NCBI GenBank assembly: GCA_021186555.1
Contig: JAJKFL010000006.1
Coordinates: forward strand, 36,391,478-36,455,477
Direction: 5' to 3'
Length of the DNA stretch: 64,000 bases
Source of the DNA: Reticulitermes speratus
Lineage: Eukaryota; Arthropoda; Insecta; Blattodea; Rhinotermitidae
Position 1 is the first letter of the stretch, and each line of letters begins with the position of its first letter. Made by a program: the position numbers and the translations under genes. Positions 22,901-35,704 of the stretch are shown here, piece by piece. The notes beneath the pieces are model-generated. The model worked only from the letters and a program-made list of their open reading frames with translations, was not told the DNA's origin and made no database searches.

Positions 22901-25086
22901 TTAGATCATACTCGCACTCTTTTCAAAATCCGCTTTAAATAATATTCGTGTAACTTTGTTATTTGTGTTTCAAGATTTAATTTAATAAAATTAAATGTAC
23001 TAATATTGACAGTATTTCAGTTAATGTGAATTAATTTACAAGTATAAACCCCTGAGTAATTTTATATTATATATTTGTGCATTATTCGTACAAGTAATTA
23101 CAGTAACCAACACACGCACATAAAACGAGTAAAAATCATACATAACCTATTAAATTCCTACATGTTTCAGTGTCAGGGCGCCACCTTCAGGGAATCCAAA
23201 GTACAAAGGTTGGAGGTACCAACACAGCAATCTTGGTATTACGTTAATAAAATGTTAAAATGTTAGAATTCTGAAGTCAACAGCTTCGTGTTTTATAATT
23301 CTTAAGTTTTAACGTTTTATTAATGTAATACCAAGAATGCTGTGTTGGTACTTGCAAACGTTTGAACTTTGGATTCCCTGAACATGGCGCCCTGACGCTG
23401 AAACATGTAGGAATTGTATATGTTATGTATGATATTCAGTCGTTTTATGTACATTTGTTGGTTACTGCAATTACTGCTGAGTAATCCATGCCTCTCCTTC
23501 TACTCACTTCGACGCACTCAAAGATGTCGAAAACAAAACTATTGACATATTTACGAACTACCAGTGAGCATGATCAGCACATGTACCAAACAACTCCGTT
23601 CATCCTACTAGTGCAATAGTTGTCACCCCTTGAATGTGATGGCAACTGTTCATATATTCTACTGATATTTCTTAAGACTTCTTTTCTCTTTTAGAGAAGT
23701 CAGCTTATCTTATAAAGTAGAGATATACTGACAAGAAATCATAAAGCACAACAAGACGGTTCACTATAATAATAAACGCCAACTCACAAAACTCGTGACA
23801 AGTCGCTTACAGGAAAAGAGCACTATAATACTGATGTGATTAAAACAATGTCCAATTACTCAATATATGAAGGGCATAATAAACTAGAACGGCGTTGTTT
23901 GATATCACATATTCGACACAAGACTCACTGACTGACTTGTACGGCATAAAGGCCATTCCTATACACTACAGAAATTCAACCAACTTTCCATTATCATAAT
24001 TCACACAATTTATTTTCGATGTTAATGAAAAGTTCCTTCCACATTCAAAATATAGCACTCTGTAAAACAGAAATTTTAGGTACTTCAATTTTTTGTGGCT
24101 GCATGTTATAAACGAGGGTGGGAAAAGTCTCCCTGAATTCTTCCACAAGTTCTACCCATGTCAGTGTCATTTCAAGTACATGGATTTTCATTTTACAGAG
24201 TTGGGGAGATCACACCGATGTATCGCAGGCTGTAGTCGTGTACATTTTTGCAGCGGGATCTGTATGTGTATACTGCTGGCTTGGAAATGAGTTGTCAGAG
24301 CAGGTAAGAAAAATGATGCTCTCAAATCAGATCTGAATTTAACTCTCTCGATATTTTTATAACTCAGTATAATTTCGGATAAGTAACATGCAATATAAGA
24401 AATATTCCACGGAGATTTTCTAGACATTTCTTTCCGAAATTATATTTAGACGAATAAAATATTTATTAACAATGTCCTAAGCAACGTTTTACATAACTGT
24501 AACGTTTGTATCATAACTTCACCTAACTTCCTCTGATAGTGAAAGAGATTGCTTACATTCATGATAATTCTGTTAACATATCGTTATGCAGCCAATTGAG
24601 AGAAAAAGAAAGTTTTGGAAATCTAAAAAAAAAAAAATTGTTTCAAATCGATGAGACAACAGACACATTTTAAAGTATTATGTTGCGGAACCAATGTTAC
24701 GCAGTGAATACTGTTTGTTGTGAAGCCCGGAACAACTGTCATACGATAATCTGCATACCTGCTTCACTATAACATACTGAGGAATGTAAAAGTCAGCAAA
24801 GCGGGAGGTCACTGGCAACTCAGAGTTTCCAAACTTTGAGAAAACAACAAATAATCAGATAGATTGACATAAATTTTGGGTTTAAAAACCCAGGTTAATT
24901 CATTCAGAAGCACTGAGAGAAGTGAGAGGCATGTAGAAGCTTTCAGAAATTTGGAGACGCATGGAATATTAACAAGAAGAGTGAGCAGGAAGATGGCTAT
25001 AATGAAGACCATTTTGGTGGCAATCGCTGTGCTGACTGCAGTTCATACGGGTGGGAAGGATGTAATTCACTGTTTGGTTCCGAAAA

Positions 25087-25120
<34 letters not shown>

Positions 25121-28100
25121 AATGCTAGCGACAGAAACAACTGATCTCACTCTACTTCGATAATAACCGACATTAGATTATTGTGGATATTATTTAATGG
25201 AAACTTCAATTTATTTTGAATTAATCCTGTAAATATATGTTACATTTTGGACATTTTGGGATACTTAAGGCTAAAGGGCTATCTCCCACTCCCCCCCCCC
25301 CCCCCCCCGGAACCCAAAGCCTGGAAGCACGTATCTAACCGCTCGGAAAATTCATAGGTAACATCGAACCCACACAACCTGACCCCCTTACAAACAACCC
25401 CTACGTGAGATGGTGGCAGCTACTGTTGGCGGGGTAACTACCTTTGTGATTCAACCCGCTACATGACATCCCCATAAATCGCTATAAAAATATACCCCTG
25501 AGAATAAACGTGTTTTTCTATGGGATACTCCTCCCTAAACATAGTAGGCATAGCTATATCTTACATTTTCGTAACTTCACGTCCAATAATATGAAATTTT
25601 TAAGCAGAAATTTATCAGATTTTATTTGAATTTAATACATATGTTCTAACATGTAACAGATGATCAGTCACTTCTTATTCCTTGTAACACATTCAACGTA
25701 TTTCGAATTATTTCAGGCTGAAAGTGTGACAGACGCAGCATGGGGATGTGACTGGGTGGGAAGCCCAGTCTCTTTTCAGCGCTGTCTGGTCTTAATCATT
25801 GCCACAGCTAACAAGGGGTTCACACTGACAGCTGGAAAATTTGTTCCAGTGTCCAACTCTACAATGATGCATGTAAGAATACCAATCGGTCTATGATTAC
25901 AACTTAGCAATTGTCACTTTTTTTGCTTCGCATAACATACAAAACAGCCCACTCCGCAAACTCGCCCACATGCGCTACGTCTAAGCGTGCTTCTAAGGTC
26001 TGTTGGCGTTATGAAACAAATAACCAGTCATTAGGTGCAGTGGGAAATCCTTTGGGTCATAGAGTGTTTCAGTAAGATACATATGCTAAACAAGTTTCCT
26101 ACAGGAACTGTCGTGTTAAATCCACTAGATACTTTCCCGTGCGACACTTCTAAACACGCACAAATTTACAAATACCTGAAAAGGTTTCGAGCACCAGGTT
26201 CAATGGCAGCCAGTAATAGAACACTCTGAAGACACCTGCTTACAGAGTAAAAAAAGGCTGGTTCTGTGAAGAATCGTTGTTTTGAATACAAAGCAAACTG
26301 GAGCGTGAGCGTCATTAGTAAGAAAAGAAACCAGACGGCGGTATTCGCCTCCTTATGACACAACTGTAGTTACAAGCTCTGCGACACAAGTCGTAAAGCA
26401 AGACTGCATTCTGTGAACTGGCATCTTTACGTACTGAGCTAATGAACCACAGACCCTGCAGACATTCTGTTTGTAGCGGTCAACCCTGGAATCTTATCTG
26501 TGGAAACGTGAAATGCCAGCATTAGGGGTTAATCCTGTCAATCCGCAAAGTGCCACTGCGTGGTGTTAAGGCTGGTTTGTGGTGACACATGACTGCTACA
26601 AGAATTATCTGGCACTCTCTTACAGAGATCACGAACTCACTGCCATATTTTTAACGTAATCTCACGTGAGATTGAACACATCTCACTGCCATATGTTACA
26701 CGTAATCTGACACGTTTTCCTGAATACCTGTCGGATTACCAGACAACCTGTTTTTAAGCAACACGGTTCAACAGCTCATACAGCAAAATATGATTTAGAG
26801 AGTGTTACCGTTGAAAGTTATTCAAGCTGGGTGAGGTCTTGTTTCGGCATCTGCTTACAGAAGGGATTAGAAAACTAAGTTCGGAGCTATAAAGGGATGT
26901 TTTGTTGTGACATTTTGTAGAACCCTCTTATAATATTTTACGACGGGATGGATAAAGATATAAACAGTTTTCTTTTGTTCTGTGGGGCAAACACGGCTTC
27001 GGCCAACCAAAATTTACAGCCAGGGATCGAATTGTATCACAATAGAGGCGTGCTATTGTCGCCGATTGTTGCTGGTTTTCTTAGCACAACAACAAGGAAG
27101 AAGCTTTTAATTGAGTTTCACCTTTCGTTAGTAACAACAATGTGACTGTCAGAGCTGACTACAACAAAGTCTGCAGACTGCTTTTCTCAGAACCCAACTG
27201 TTGACCGCCGCGTGGTCTTTCCTATTTCCTTCTCCCGTTTTGTCACCAATCTCTCACCCTACAAATGCAGAGGGGTGGGGGTGCCAACTGGCTCCAACAA
27301 ACTTTCGGCTACACTATATTGTCCGGCTGTAATGTAGGTCAGAGGGGGATTTTGATGTTAGTCGCGGAGGAGGCAATTGCTCTTGATGCCGGCTAAGACG
27401 GAGGTGTGCCTAAGTGCTGTGTGATAACAGATTTCAGTCGACCAAGTTATATGAGTGTAGTTGAAGTAAATAAATTGATATTACACTTATTCTTACTATA
27501 GGACTGGCTAGATTTAAGTCCGACTTAGGGATCCTACACGACAAATAATCCCTGAGGTGGAGAATGCGAAACGTGAGCTAGTTTGTTCTCTTTGAGCGTA
27601 AAAGAAGCGTCGGGCAAATTGAGGAGAAAGAAGGTAATAAGAGTGTTCTTGATTACAGATTAACAAGCAGGGGGTTGTGGCCTTCTCATTCACCAGACCT
27701 AAACCCTTGCAATTACTTTTTCCATTGTGTGGCATCTTAAAACGTAAACGCTAAAGTGTTAATTTTTGTACTGAAGTCAGGGTGAACGAGAGCATTCCAA
27801 ACACAAAGTCTTCCACTGCATATGTGGTTTTTAGATGTACTGTATGTCTGAAAGCTGAAGGAAGACACTTGCAACACCTTCTTTAAATATGGCGGAAAAA
27901 CGTAATATTGAATTCAATACAGTGAAATAAAAGCGTGGACCCCGTCTCAAGGCAAAATGGAGTAGTGGCGAGAGATAACAAACGGTATTTGCCAGACATA
28001 TGTCTGACCCTATAGCACAATACGATGAATAATACAAATATTTCCACTGAACACAATAGAGGAAGTATCTCCGCTAACACGACAGATGAGGAAATTATTC

Positions 28101-29748
28101 ATGTAGCCACTCTGAAGAAAAAGGCAGCGATTCCGTATTTTAGTAAGAAAAAAATTTGAGAATAGACAGCATCATGTTTGTACTTTGTAATAACGTAAAA
28201 ATAGATCACTTCCATTTACTTAAATGTCTGACTCAAAGATATCGAAATATATTCAGAACCATAATTTAAAATTATTCAATTTCGGACATTGTGCAGAATA
28301 GCTGTCATCTATTTAATTCCATTAAGCAATATTTGCACGTCAAACAACTTCATTCCTCAAAACACTAATATTTTGTACTCCCTGTTTAGATTATATGCAT
28401 TAGATATAATACGTAGCTTTTAAGATAATAGGTAGCACGCAATGACTTTATATGGGGGAATAGACGTTTAGCCCCACTCATTCTTAAACTCAGCAACTGA
28501 TTAAGTTCTTCGGTTAGCTTCACGCAACGGGCACCTTAACCCAGGAAGCAGCCCCCAGTACCCAGTGAATAGGAGGCTGGCTGGGTTACAGGTTCGGTAC
28601 CTTTCCACTGGACTAGAGAGATATCTCTTGCCTTAATCGGAAATCGAAACACTATTCCTGGCTTGTAGAGCCAGTAGCCAAGTCACTATACAAAATACGA
28701 TTTCTGGACCTCGCGGCCTTTCAGATACATAATTCAATTGAAAGTTATAATGCGCTTATGAAGACTCAAAGAGAATGAGGTTTATTTCAAAAAGCCCTTC
28801 TTTCTTGAGGACATACATATGTTGCAAATCCATTACAGAAAAAGTAATAACACCAAAACCTTAATGATACAAAAGGCAGAGAATATCCAATTTTGAAAAG
28901 TGGAGGATACTAATTATGTAAGATTGCTGTTCATAATAAAATGTTCACGATTATAAATACAATATCCTCACACTAAATATAAAATGCATTATGTCTGTAT
29001 GTGCTTGTTCAACAATGTTGTTTTAATATGTTTTTACTGATCAGGATTAAAAAATCTTGTATAGCACCTTAATCGCCAATCCAATACGTTTGTTCACTAA
29101 ACACCATAGTAAGTTCATAACTTACTATGCGTAATGTTGCTAACACTATTTCGAAATTAAAAAGATGAAAAGAGCAAAATTCCAAAAAAAAAAAAAATTA
29201 AAAGCATCATATTCGCAACCCGACTCTCTTAAACAAAGTGAGAAAAAGTTTATGAGACAATGAAAAACGAACGCTGAAGTATTTACGGATACGAAATAAA
29301 TTGTACAAAGTTAGCCCAAAATTCTAAACGAAAGATAACATTAGTACAATACCGGTGAGGATAATATTAGGATGGACATCTGGGGGTAAGGACTGGAATG
29401 CAGCGGCTCGCAATGAACTTCAAACGGCGGGGTTATTCAACAAATTTTGGAGCCCAAAACAGAAGAATAATTCATAACCAACGCAGGAGCGATCAAATTT
29501 TAAAAATGCACCTGCTCCAAGGAATTGCTCTTATCGCTATGTAACTAATTTTAAGAGTGTATGTTCCATATTCAAACTATTACACCAAAATCGGTCCAGA
29601 AGGCGACAATTATGTTAGCTGTTTTGGAGTTCTTGATTCTAATATAATGCACTTTATTTCACTTTTTCCGCAGATGATGAACCAGTCGATATCACTCTTC
29701 ATGTTCCTTCTTCACATGAAAGACAAAAATAACAACCACCAAATATAA
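19990..29748 (+). CDS. Odorant receptor gene C (7 exons, 424 residues)
   Basis: Exons: 19990-20285, 21248-21524, 22120-22385, 22472-22571, 24199-24303, 25717-25872 and 29674-29748. All introns are GT-AG, and the joined frame is open to TAA. The product is a 7tm_6 insect odorant receptor, a ligand-gated cation channel subunit expected to pair with Orco in olfactory neuron dendrites. Predicted membrane segments: about residues 48-70, 82-98, a third in exon 2, a fourth at the exon 2-3 join (ANVTQ/GLTALFAASLYI), exon 4 (GILFMFLSVMCFDALSAVT), exon 5 ([20 protein letters not shown]) and exon 6 (RCLVLIIATANKGF). The family hallmarks CYCWLGNEL-like, DAAW..DWVG and [10 protein letters not shown] are present. 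Exon 3 carries the long hydrophilic loop before helix 5. Splice phases equal those of gene D. A possible poly(A) signal lies at 29962-29967. The ligand cannot be told from sequence. Confidence 0.92.
21620..21730 (+). repeat. SINE tail fragment
   Basis: The motif GACGGGCCGATTCGTCGTCC with AGAGGAGTC and the following TG-rich stretch resembles the 3' body of the SINE at 42640-43357 (GACGGGCTGGTCACTCGTCC). The tRNA-like head is missing. It lies in intron 2 of gene C. Confidence 0.45.
23093..23480. repeat. Large near-perfect palindrome in gene C intron 4
   Basis: Arms of about 170-180 bp (23093-23275 and about 23300-23480) mirror each other from GTAATTACAGTAACCAACAC to the centre, with a short spacer. 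Each arm contains CTGAAACATGTAGGAATT, the PLE terminal-repeat hallmark. I read it as a head-to-head pair of Penelope-like pseudo-LTRs. In the pre-mRNA it would form a long hairpin. It has no coding sequence. Confidence 0.75.
25088..25119 (+). repeat. (TTA)n microsatellite
   Basis: About ten uninterrupted TTA units lie in intron 5 of gene C. A poly-C run of about 18 nt lies nearby at about 25292. Confidence 0.85.
27665..27876 (+). mobile_element. Mariner-type transposase remnant in gene C intron 6
   Basis: One frame reads LWPSHSPDLNPCNYFF, the third catalytic block of mariner-type transposases (WP.hSPDLnP.DyflWg), with the last aspartate changed to asparagine. About 100 bp on, another frame reads VVFRCTVCLKAEGRHLQHLL and stops, the typical mariner C-terminus. 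The same two pieces lie at the same place in gene D intron 6, so the insertion predates the C/D duplication. Confidence 0.7.
28490..28700 (-). repeat. SINE, copy 3
   Basis: On the - strand it carries CACTGGGTACTGGGGGC and a decayed tRNA-like end (near 28640-28690). It matches 48590-48790 in gene D intron 6 and sits at the same distance beyond the mariner remnant, so it is also shared by the two paralogs. Confidence 0.55.
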
Positions 29749-32224
29749 TACTACTGTCGCCAAACGCAATGTGAAGTGGTAGTTGTGATGCTGGATGTAA
29801 TCTCCCTTCAGTGGCAAGGAAATACATGTGATGAAGGCTGCCACTTGCATCGCTACTCTACATCTCACTATAGGCTGGTGACAATTAAAATTTTCACTGT
29901 CCTTTCAATTTTCTCTTTAAGCAAGGACAATTTTAAATTCAAGTGTCGCATTAATTTATCAAATAAATTAATAGTAAACACTAAGCAGGCACCTATTTAG
30001 AGAGCTTCATAATGGCAATGAAGGAAGCGTAGGATCTATAGACATATAGGCACATGCGATTGTTCGCAACAGAGAAATAAACAGAAATTAGATATTCAAT
30101 ATTATGATAATAGGGGTATAACCAGTGTATGAATGTTTCATATAATGTAAACCACGTAAATAAGAGAAGCATTGTGTGAATACAGAGTGTTTCGCATAAT
30201 GTGTTCCAAACATGTGGATGTTATTTTATGAGTCTGTTAGTAAAAATTGCTGCATTAGCATACTTCATAATAATAACAGGTACACCACTCAGAGAATTTT
30301 AATATATGATGGGAGGCACAAAATTAGGTTTAGAAGTCAACCCTGGTTATAAAAAAGACAATACACGTGCAGAGTGTGGAATGCCACTTTGATATTCCAC
30401 GTAGTCCTCACTGCGATTCGTGCATCCAGCATAAAACAACACTATCTTTCGATTCGCTGTTGGTAGAAGTCCGTGTCCTGGAATTACGAACAACCTCTTC
30501 GAACTGTCACTACGTCATACACAACTTTGATATTGTGACCGCCAACGTGATGCTTTGCAGCAGAGAAGAGACGGGTGTCGCTCGGTGACGATGTGGGCTG
30601 CTAGCCGGATGTTCCAATATTTCCCATCGGAAGCACTGCAGTTGTTTTGTCACTGTGTGGCGGAGCGTTAGTACACTACAAGCGTCAGTTTACTACACTG
30701 TTTCACCTACCTCCTAACAACACACCTCCCTATGCATATCTATAAACTATGTACGTTAAAACCATAAACGTTCACTACACATTCTAAACACAGTTTGCTC
30801 ACCTCCAATGCCTTGTATCAAATGTTTCTCTTATGGACACGTAAAAACCCATCGATAAAAAATTTACAGTGAAGAACAAAATCTGCCTTTCTATATTAGA
30901 GGCTACGACCATATTTCCCTGCTTCCTACTATCAGTGTATGCAGTAAGTACATCACGAAGACATTGGCGTACGGCACTCTGATCCGCTCCTTGTTCCTCA
31001 TATTGACATTCATCAATACAACATCCCTAATCGCCAGGTGGACAAAGACAACGTAAGAATCTGATCAACACGGTTTTGTTCAGTACAATCTGCTCACAGA
31101 GGAGATCCTTACAGCTATTGCACTGGGAATCTCGCCTCCTCTCAACCAACTTAACGGTTTTACACGACGAGGTACATTGCAGCAATATTATGAGCAAACA
31201 TACTATATTCACCTCTAAGTACTCATGTGATGGACGCAGTATCCTACCAGGAAAGTGCTGTATAAGTTTAAACCTACTACCAGACTTCAGTTATAAGACA
31301 CAAGGCCAGAATTCAATTTACCAATTTTTGCCATTCGAACAAATAAATCCGATTCATTATTTACACCCCGGCCCCGGAAAAGTCCCACGCATTTTCGATA
31401 TGAGAGATCCCAAAGCTCTCCCTCCTCAGCGTACTGCTCCATCTCTTTTAAAGCCAATCACGCGTCTAGAAATCAGGCAAAATCTAATGTAAATTACGAA
31501 ACTATTAATGATTATCACTACAGAACTTGTAAGGAGAATGGCTACAAGAATGAAGTGGAATATGCAGAAGTACACTGAAAGAAGAAGAATATTACAAGGC
31601 AAATGTTGAAGGGGTCGATGTAGGTGACTTCTTGCCGTGGCCTCTGTATAGGTTCTTTAGCAATATGCCTTCAGAAACAAACCAGGATACAAGGAAATTG
31701 AGATTCTGTATATGAACAAAGGGTTCCTTGCGGTAAGCGTAGGCAGCGACAAAGGATATATATATCTGTTAATGTGAACGCCGGATTCAAGGCTCCATCA
31801 TAGGACTGGTAATCCCAATGCGTGAAAAAAAATTAAAAATTCGGAAAATGTTGTAAATCAGGTACCCTTCATTAGGGTATACACTACTTAATGTAAATAA
31901 AAACGTCCGTCTGAAACAGGTGGTAATATTTATCAGGCCAGCCCAACATAGTGAAATCAATAGAACTGGTGTCTCCTGAAATTTTCACTGACACTGAAAA
32001 GAGACTCACTTTCGAAACATTGTTTTCTGTTAGGAATAAGTACACTACAGAAGGATCAAGGCCAATAATCCAATTAACCAGATGACATTAAGCTTTACAC
32101 GTTTACTTTATCATTCTTCGGACTACGTCTTATATATTAACAAGAGCACATAAAGCAAATTCTTTAATTCAGACAGTAATAAAAGCATGTGATAAAACAA
32201 AACTCTAATAGTCAAGCCTGAAAA
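29749..32224. other. Intergenic region between genes C and D
   Basis: The first 250 bp are conserved with the flank after gene D (shared GTGGCAAGGAAATACA and TGATGAAG), so they are probably 3' UTR. A 138-residue open frame at 31076-31492 has no recognisable domain and no counterpart in other units. Nothing else was identified. Confidence 0.5.
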
Positions 32225-32535
32225 TGACACAAAATCTAAACAAAGAGTTAAAGATAAAGTTATCACTGTTCCATTCATGGTGGCATATAAGAGGGAGTGA
32301 AGTGTGGCTCCAGTCGTTATTAAACTCGGCGGTAGATGCAGATAACCGACCAAAATCACGCCATTACAGCTCTACTCCCGTGAAACAGCAACGGTGCCTA
32401 TTGAGTAAGAAGCTGTTTGGGCTCCAGGACCGATCTGGACGTTTTGGAACACTAAGAAATATTTTCGCTGTCGGTATTCAAACCCTGGACCTTACAGCTC
32501 GTAGCCTACTAGTTATACTGACTACACAAATCAGG
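32225..32535 (-). repeat. SINE, copy 4
   Basis: On the - strand the end near 32480-32530 gives a tRNA-like 'gtaggctacgagctgtaagg' box region and GGTTTGAATACC (B-box-like). The rest resembles the SINE body elsewhere in the window. It lies between genes C and D. Confidence 0.5.
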
Positions 32536-32654
32536 CTTCTCACAATTTAAAACAAATATGCAGGCCAATATTCGAAACAAAATCGAAATAATGGACATGA
32601 ATGAAACTAATATCCATAAAGAAAAATCTGAAGTAATACAATAATAATAATAAA

Positions 32655-34110
32655 ACTATCATTCCATTTCTTTACAGAAAACATATAGCCATAGACTGGA
32701 TGATAATAATAAAATGTATCGCAACCAAATATATTGGAAAGGTTTCGACTGGATTTATTTCACGCACATATAAACAAATTTCTGCCGCATGTGAAAAAAG
32801 GAACATCGGGTTCCAGAAAATGCAGAAGCTTCTTGATTATCTCAGCCGAAACCAGCTTCGGAAGGAGAACTCTGCACCATTCAGTTACTCAGTTTCATAT
32901 AGGCTACATTAAGATAAACCAATTTGTTTTAAAATATGAAAGGAAGTTACAAATTTACAAATAAATTAACTGCATAATCCTTTACTTAAGGTCATTGGTC
33001 ACACAACCAAAACGGTACAATATTACACACACATTTGTGACTTCACGTCACATAAACAGATTCAAAACATTAAAAAAACAATTACAAATCACAAGGATCA
33101 AGGAACTGCAGAGTGCGGTTTAGGGAAAGCCGGGCGAATCAGAATAGAACAAGCCATCCGGTGGTCTGACACTCCGACAGATACATTATAATAACGAACA
33201 TAAGAGACTGTGAGAGAGACGCCAAGGACAGGGCCTCATGTGACTTGCATTTCCTAGTATCGTGATTCGATCCCCTACAATTACTACCGCAGTCTTTGTT
33301 TGCGTGGCTTGTGACAGCAGACACATTTTAAGACACATCTGCTTCTTCGTGCCTATCAATAATGTTGCTGTATATCAATATTGTTTTTACTGAGGGCTAC
33401 TTTGGTACACATTCTGCGTACATTACATATTTAAGCTATAACAACAAATGTCTGCAGCGTCCTAATTGTGCTCATCATACATCTCAATCAATATTCACAT
33501 TCAATGCATACGCATAACCTATACCAAATTCCTCATGCCTATCGCCAACGGATACGTAATTATCAAAATTAATACCAAATGCTCAAAAAAGTTCTCACAG
33601 GGTGAAGCATATTAAATTACTCTCTAAAATTATTAACTTGCCTTAGAAAAGTGCATGTCGTTCACCATTTTGTTTTACTACACCACTTGAGAACGTGTTG
33701 CAACACTAGTGGCGCCACCACCTAACATGTTCGAAGCCTACAGAGCTGTTCCTTCTATCACTCAGGCTTTCCCTTGTTTCTGATCGGTCACATGCCTTAA
33801 ACACACCCATACAATCGATCCACATCCACCCCATTCCCGCAAGCATCTTCCGAACTGAAATCCAGAAATAAGTTACTAACTGGACCCATCACTCTGATCA
33901 CTGAATGAGGTTGTGGTTGGGACTCATCATAACGACTGGACAACTAACTGTAGAATGGATCACTGATCAGACGTCACAGCCACACTCGCCATCTTTCACT
34001 GCTTCTAGGAATATCACCGTCAATCCTGTAGTAAGCACATGCCGAAACAGGCAGAACTGAACGTTCTCAAAGTCCTGACCTCTATTCAGATAAAAAAATG
34101 TGATGTCAAA
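32655..34110 (+). repeat. Duplicated blocks alpha (copy 3) and delta (copy 4)
   Basis: 32655-33320 matches block alpha without the MITE. 33335-34110 matches block delta, including 'gtggcgccaccacctaacat' and TTTCTGATCGGTCACATGCC, here with the CCAAT-type box altered to GATCGG. Blocks beta and gamma are missing from this unit. Confidence 0.6.
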
Positions 34111-35591
34111 GGAATTCCAGAAGGAATTCGTGCGGACCTAAGGAAGAACAGAAAGGAGAAAATAGCAAAGCACCAACCAAGGCAACTGGGTCAGGAGTAC
34201 GACTCACTGGCTCGCCCAGCATTTGCAAAACAGTTTGTCCGTTGGGAGGAGCCCTCATTCTCCCAGCAACCTTCCTGGCAAGAACAGAGCTCACAGCGGA
34301 CTGTCCGATATAAGCTGTCACAAGGCGCCCAGACGTGGGTCAGCGCCTCTGCCTGCACTGGATAATGGGAAAATCTTCGACCAAATTCTACCGGTATCAC
34401 GTGCAACATCCAAGCGCAAGCAAGTTGCCGTTAGTGACCGGCAACTCGGTTATCCTGAGAGTGAGGAAGATACAACAGTTCTTGCCGCACGAGCCGCCCC
34501 TATGCAGACAAGTCGGAAACTCATGCCCACAGCCAAGGGAATTAGACGCCACCTCTAAACCTGCTGTCTCTTCAGAAGCATAAAGGCGCACTTCACCGCG
34601 CCTGCCGATGACATGTCTGGACATGTGAGTGATTAGGCAACAGGCAACAAGCCTGAAGAGTTTGTGAAGTAGAAGATAGGAATTTCTCTAGTCCTTCTTT
34701 TAACATATTAATGAAAACAGAGTATAATTAGATATTTTATTAAAAGTCAACCAAATCAGTGAAAATACGAATGGGGCATCTTTACCCAACTTTCAGTGAG
34801 GAGAGTGTACCCAAATGAGTACAAAAGATGTCACGGTTATTCACGTAACCACGGATAGGCTGGCAAAATTTGTAACAATATGAAACGGTACAGAAATTAC
34901 GATACTGTTTTAACTTAGAGTGTTGTTAAAATTACTCTATGCATAAACGCACAGCAAATTGTAAACAGTAGCTCTCTGAAATATCGACATTTACTAATCA
35001 CACCACTTTACTTTAAAAAATAGTGCCAAAGCACTGACAAATAAATAGTGGTTACGGCTTACACTTTCTCAGACTCACTTCTTCAACAACTCCCACGTAT
35101 GTAACATGAAGAAACTTATCGCGGGTCATCTTTGGCCAATGACGCTAATTTACCCATTTTACCCCATGTAACGGGGTCTCCTTCTCCGAGGACAAGGCGT
35201 CGTATTGTTAAGCTGGCCAGTCACTAACTGTGTTGTGTAGAGTTTCATAATGCATGATGTTACATTTACACTCCCTACTGTGTCTTCATAAAGTGCTTCA
35301 TAAATAGACCTAAACAAAGAAAACTTTAAATTTTAGAAATGAAACTTCCTGAAGTTAAAACATTAATGTATATTTTATTAAGTGAGTCACCTTGAGTTGC
35401 TAGGTTTTATAAAACTTCAACCTTATAGATTGAAATTGATCAAAAGTCAGGGTCCCCGCCCGTTTTCGACACGCATAGGGTCTAACTAATAAAACCAACA
35501 AGCTTCTTCTTCATTAATGTTTTATAAACTTCACGACGAGTAGTTTCAGGGTGCTTAAACAGTTTATAAGTTCGGAATCCACAGAACACGG
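34110..35591. other. Upstream region of gene D
   Basis: Homologous to 16800-18028 plus 19615-19876 (gene C) and to 11590-12211 (gene B). It shows the uninterrupted target site that the LINE used upstream of gene C. A 108-residue open frame at 34039-34365 is not conserved in the other copies and is not called as a gene. Confidence 0.55.
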
Positions 35592-35597
35592 TCAGTC
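35592..35597 (+). promoter_or_regulatory. Initiator-like TCAGTC upstream of gene D
   Basis: This is the same hexamer at the same 111-bp distance from the ATG as in genes B and C. Confidence 0.45.
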
Positions 35598-35704
35598 GTG
35601 TCCTACTTGGCGGACACTGCCGTACAGTAAGACCTGGACTGCACTGTGCTACCGACCAACAGTTGTGATAAAGAAAGCGAAAGTCACAAGCAACACGATC
35701 GTAC

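Noticed and set aside
31076-31492. 138-codon open frame between genes C and D
   Set aside because: No recognisable domain, no counterpart in other units, and an overlapping frame on the - strand. Most likely chance.
34039-34365. 108-codon open frame upstream of gene D
   Set aside because: Homologous DNA upstream of genes B and C does not keep the frame, so selection on a protein is not supported.
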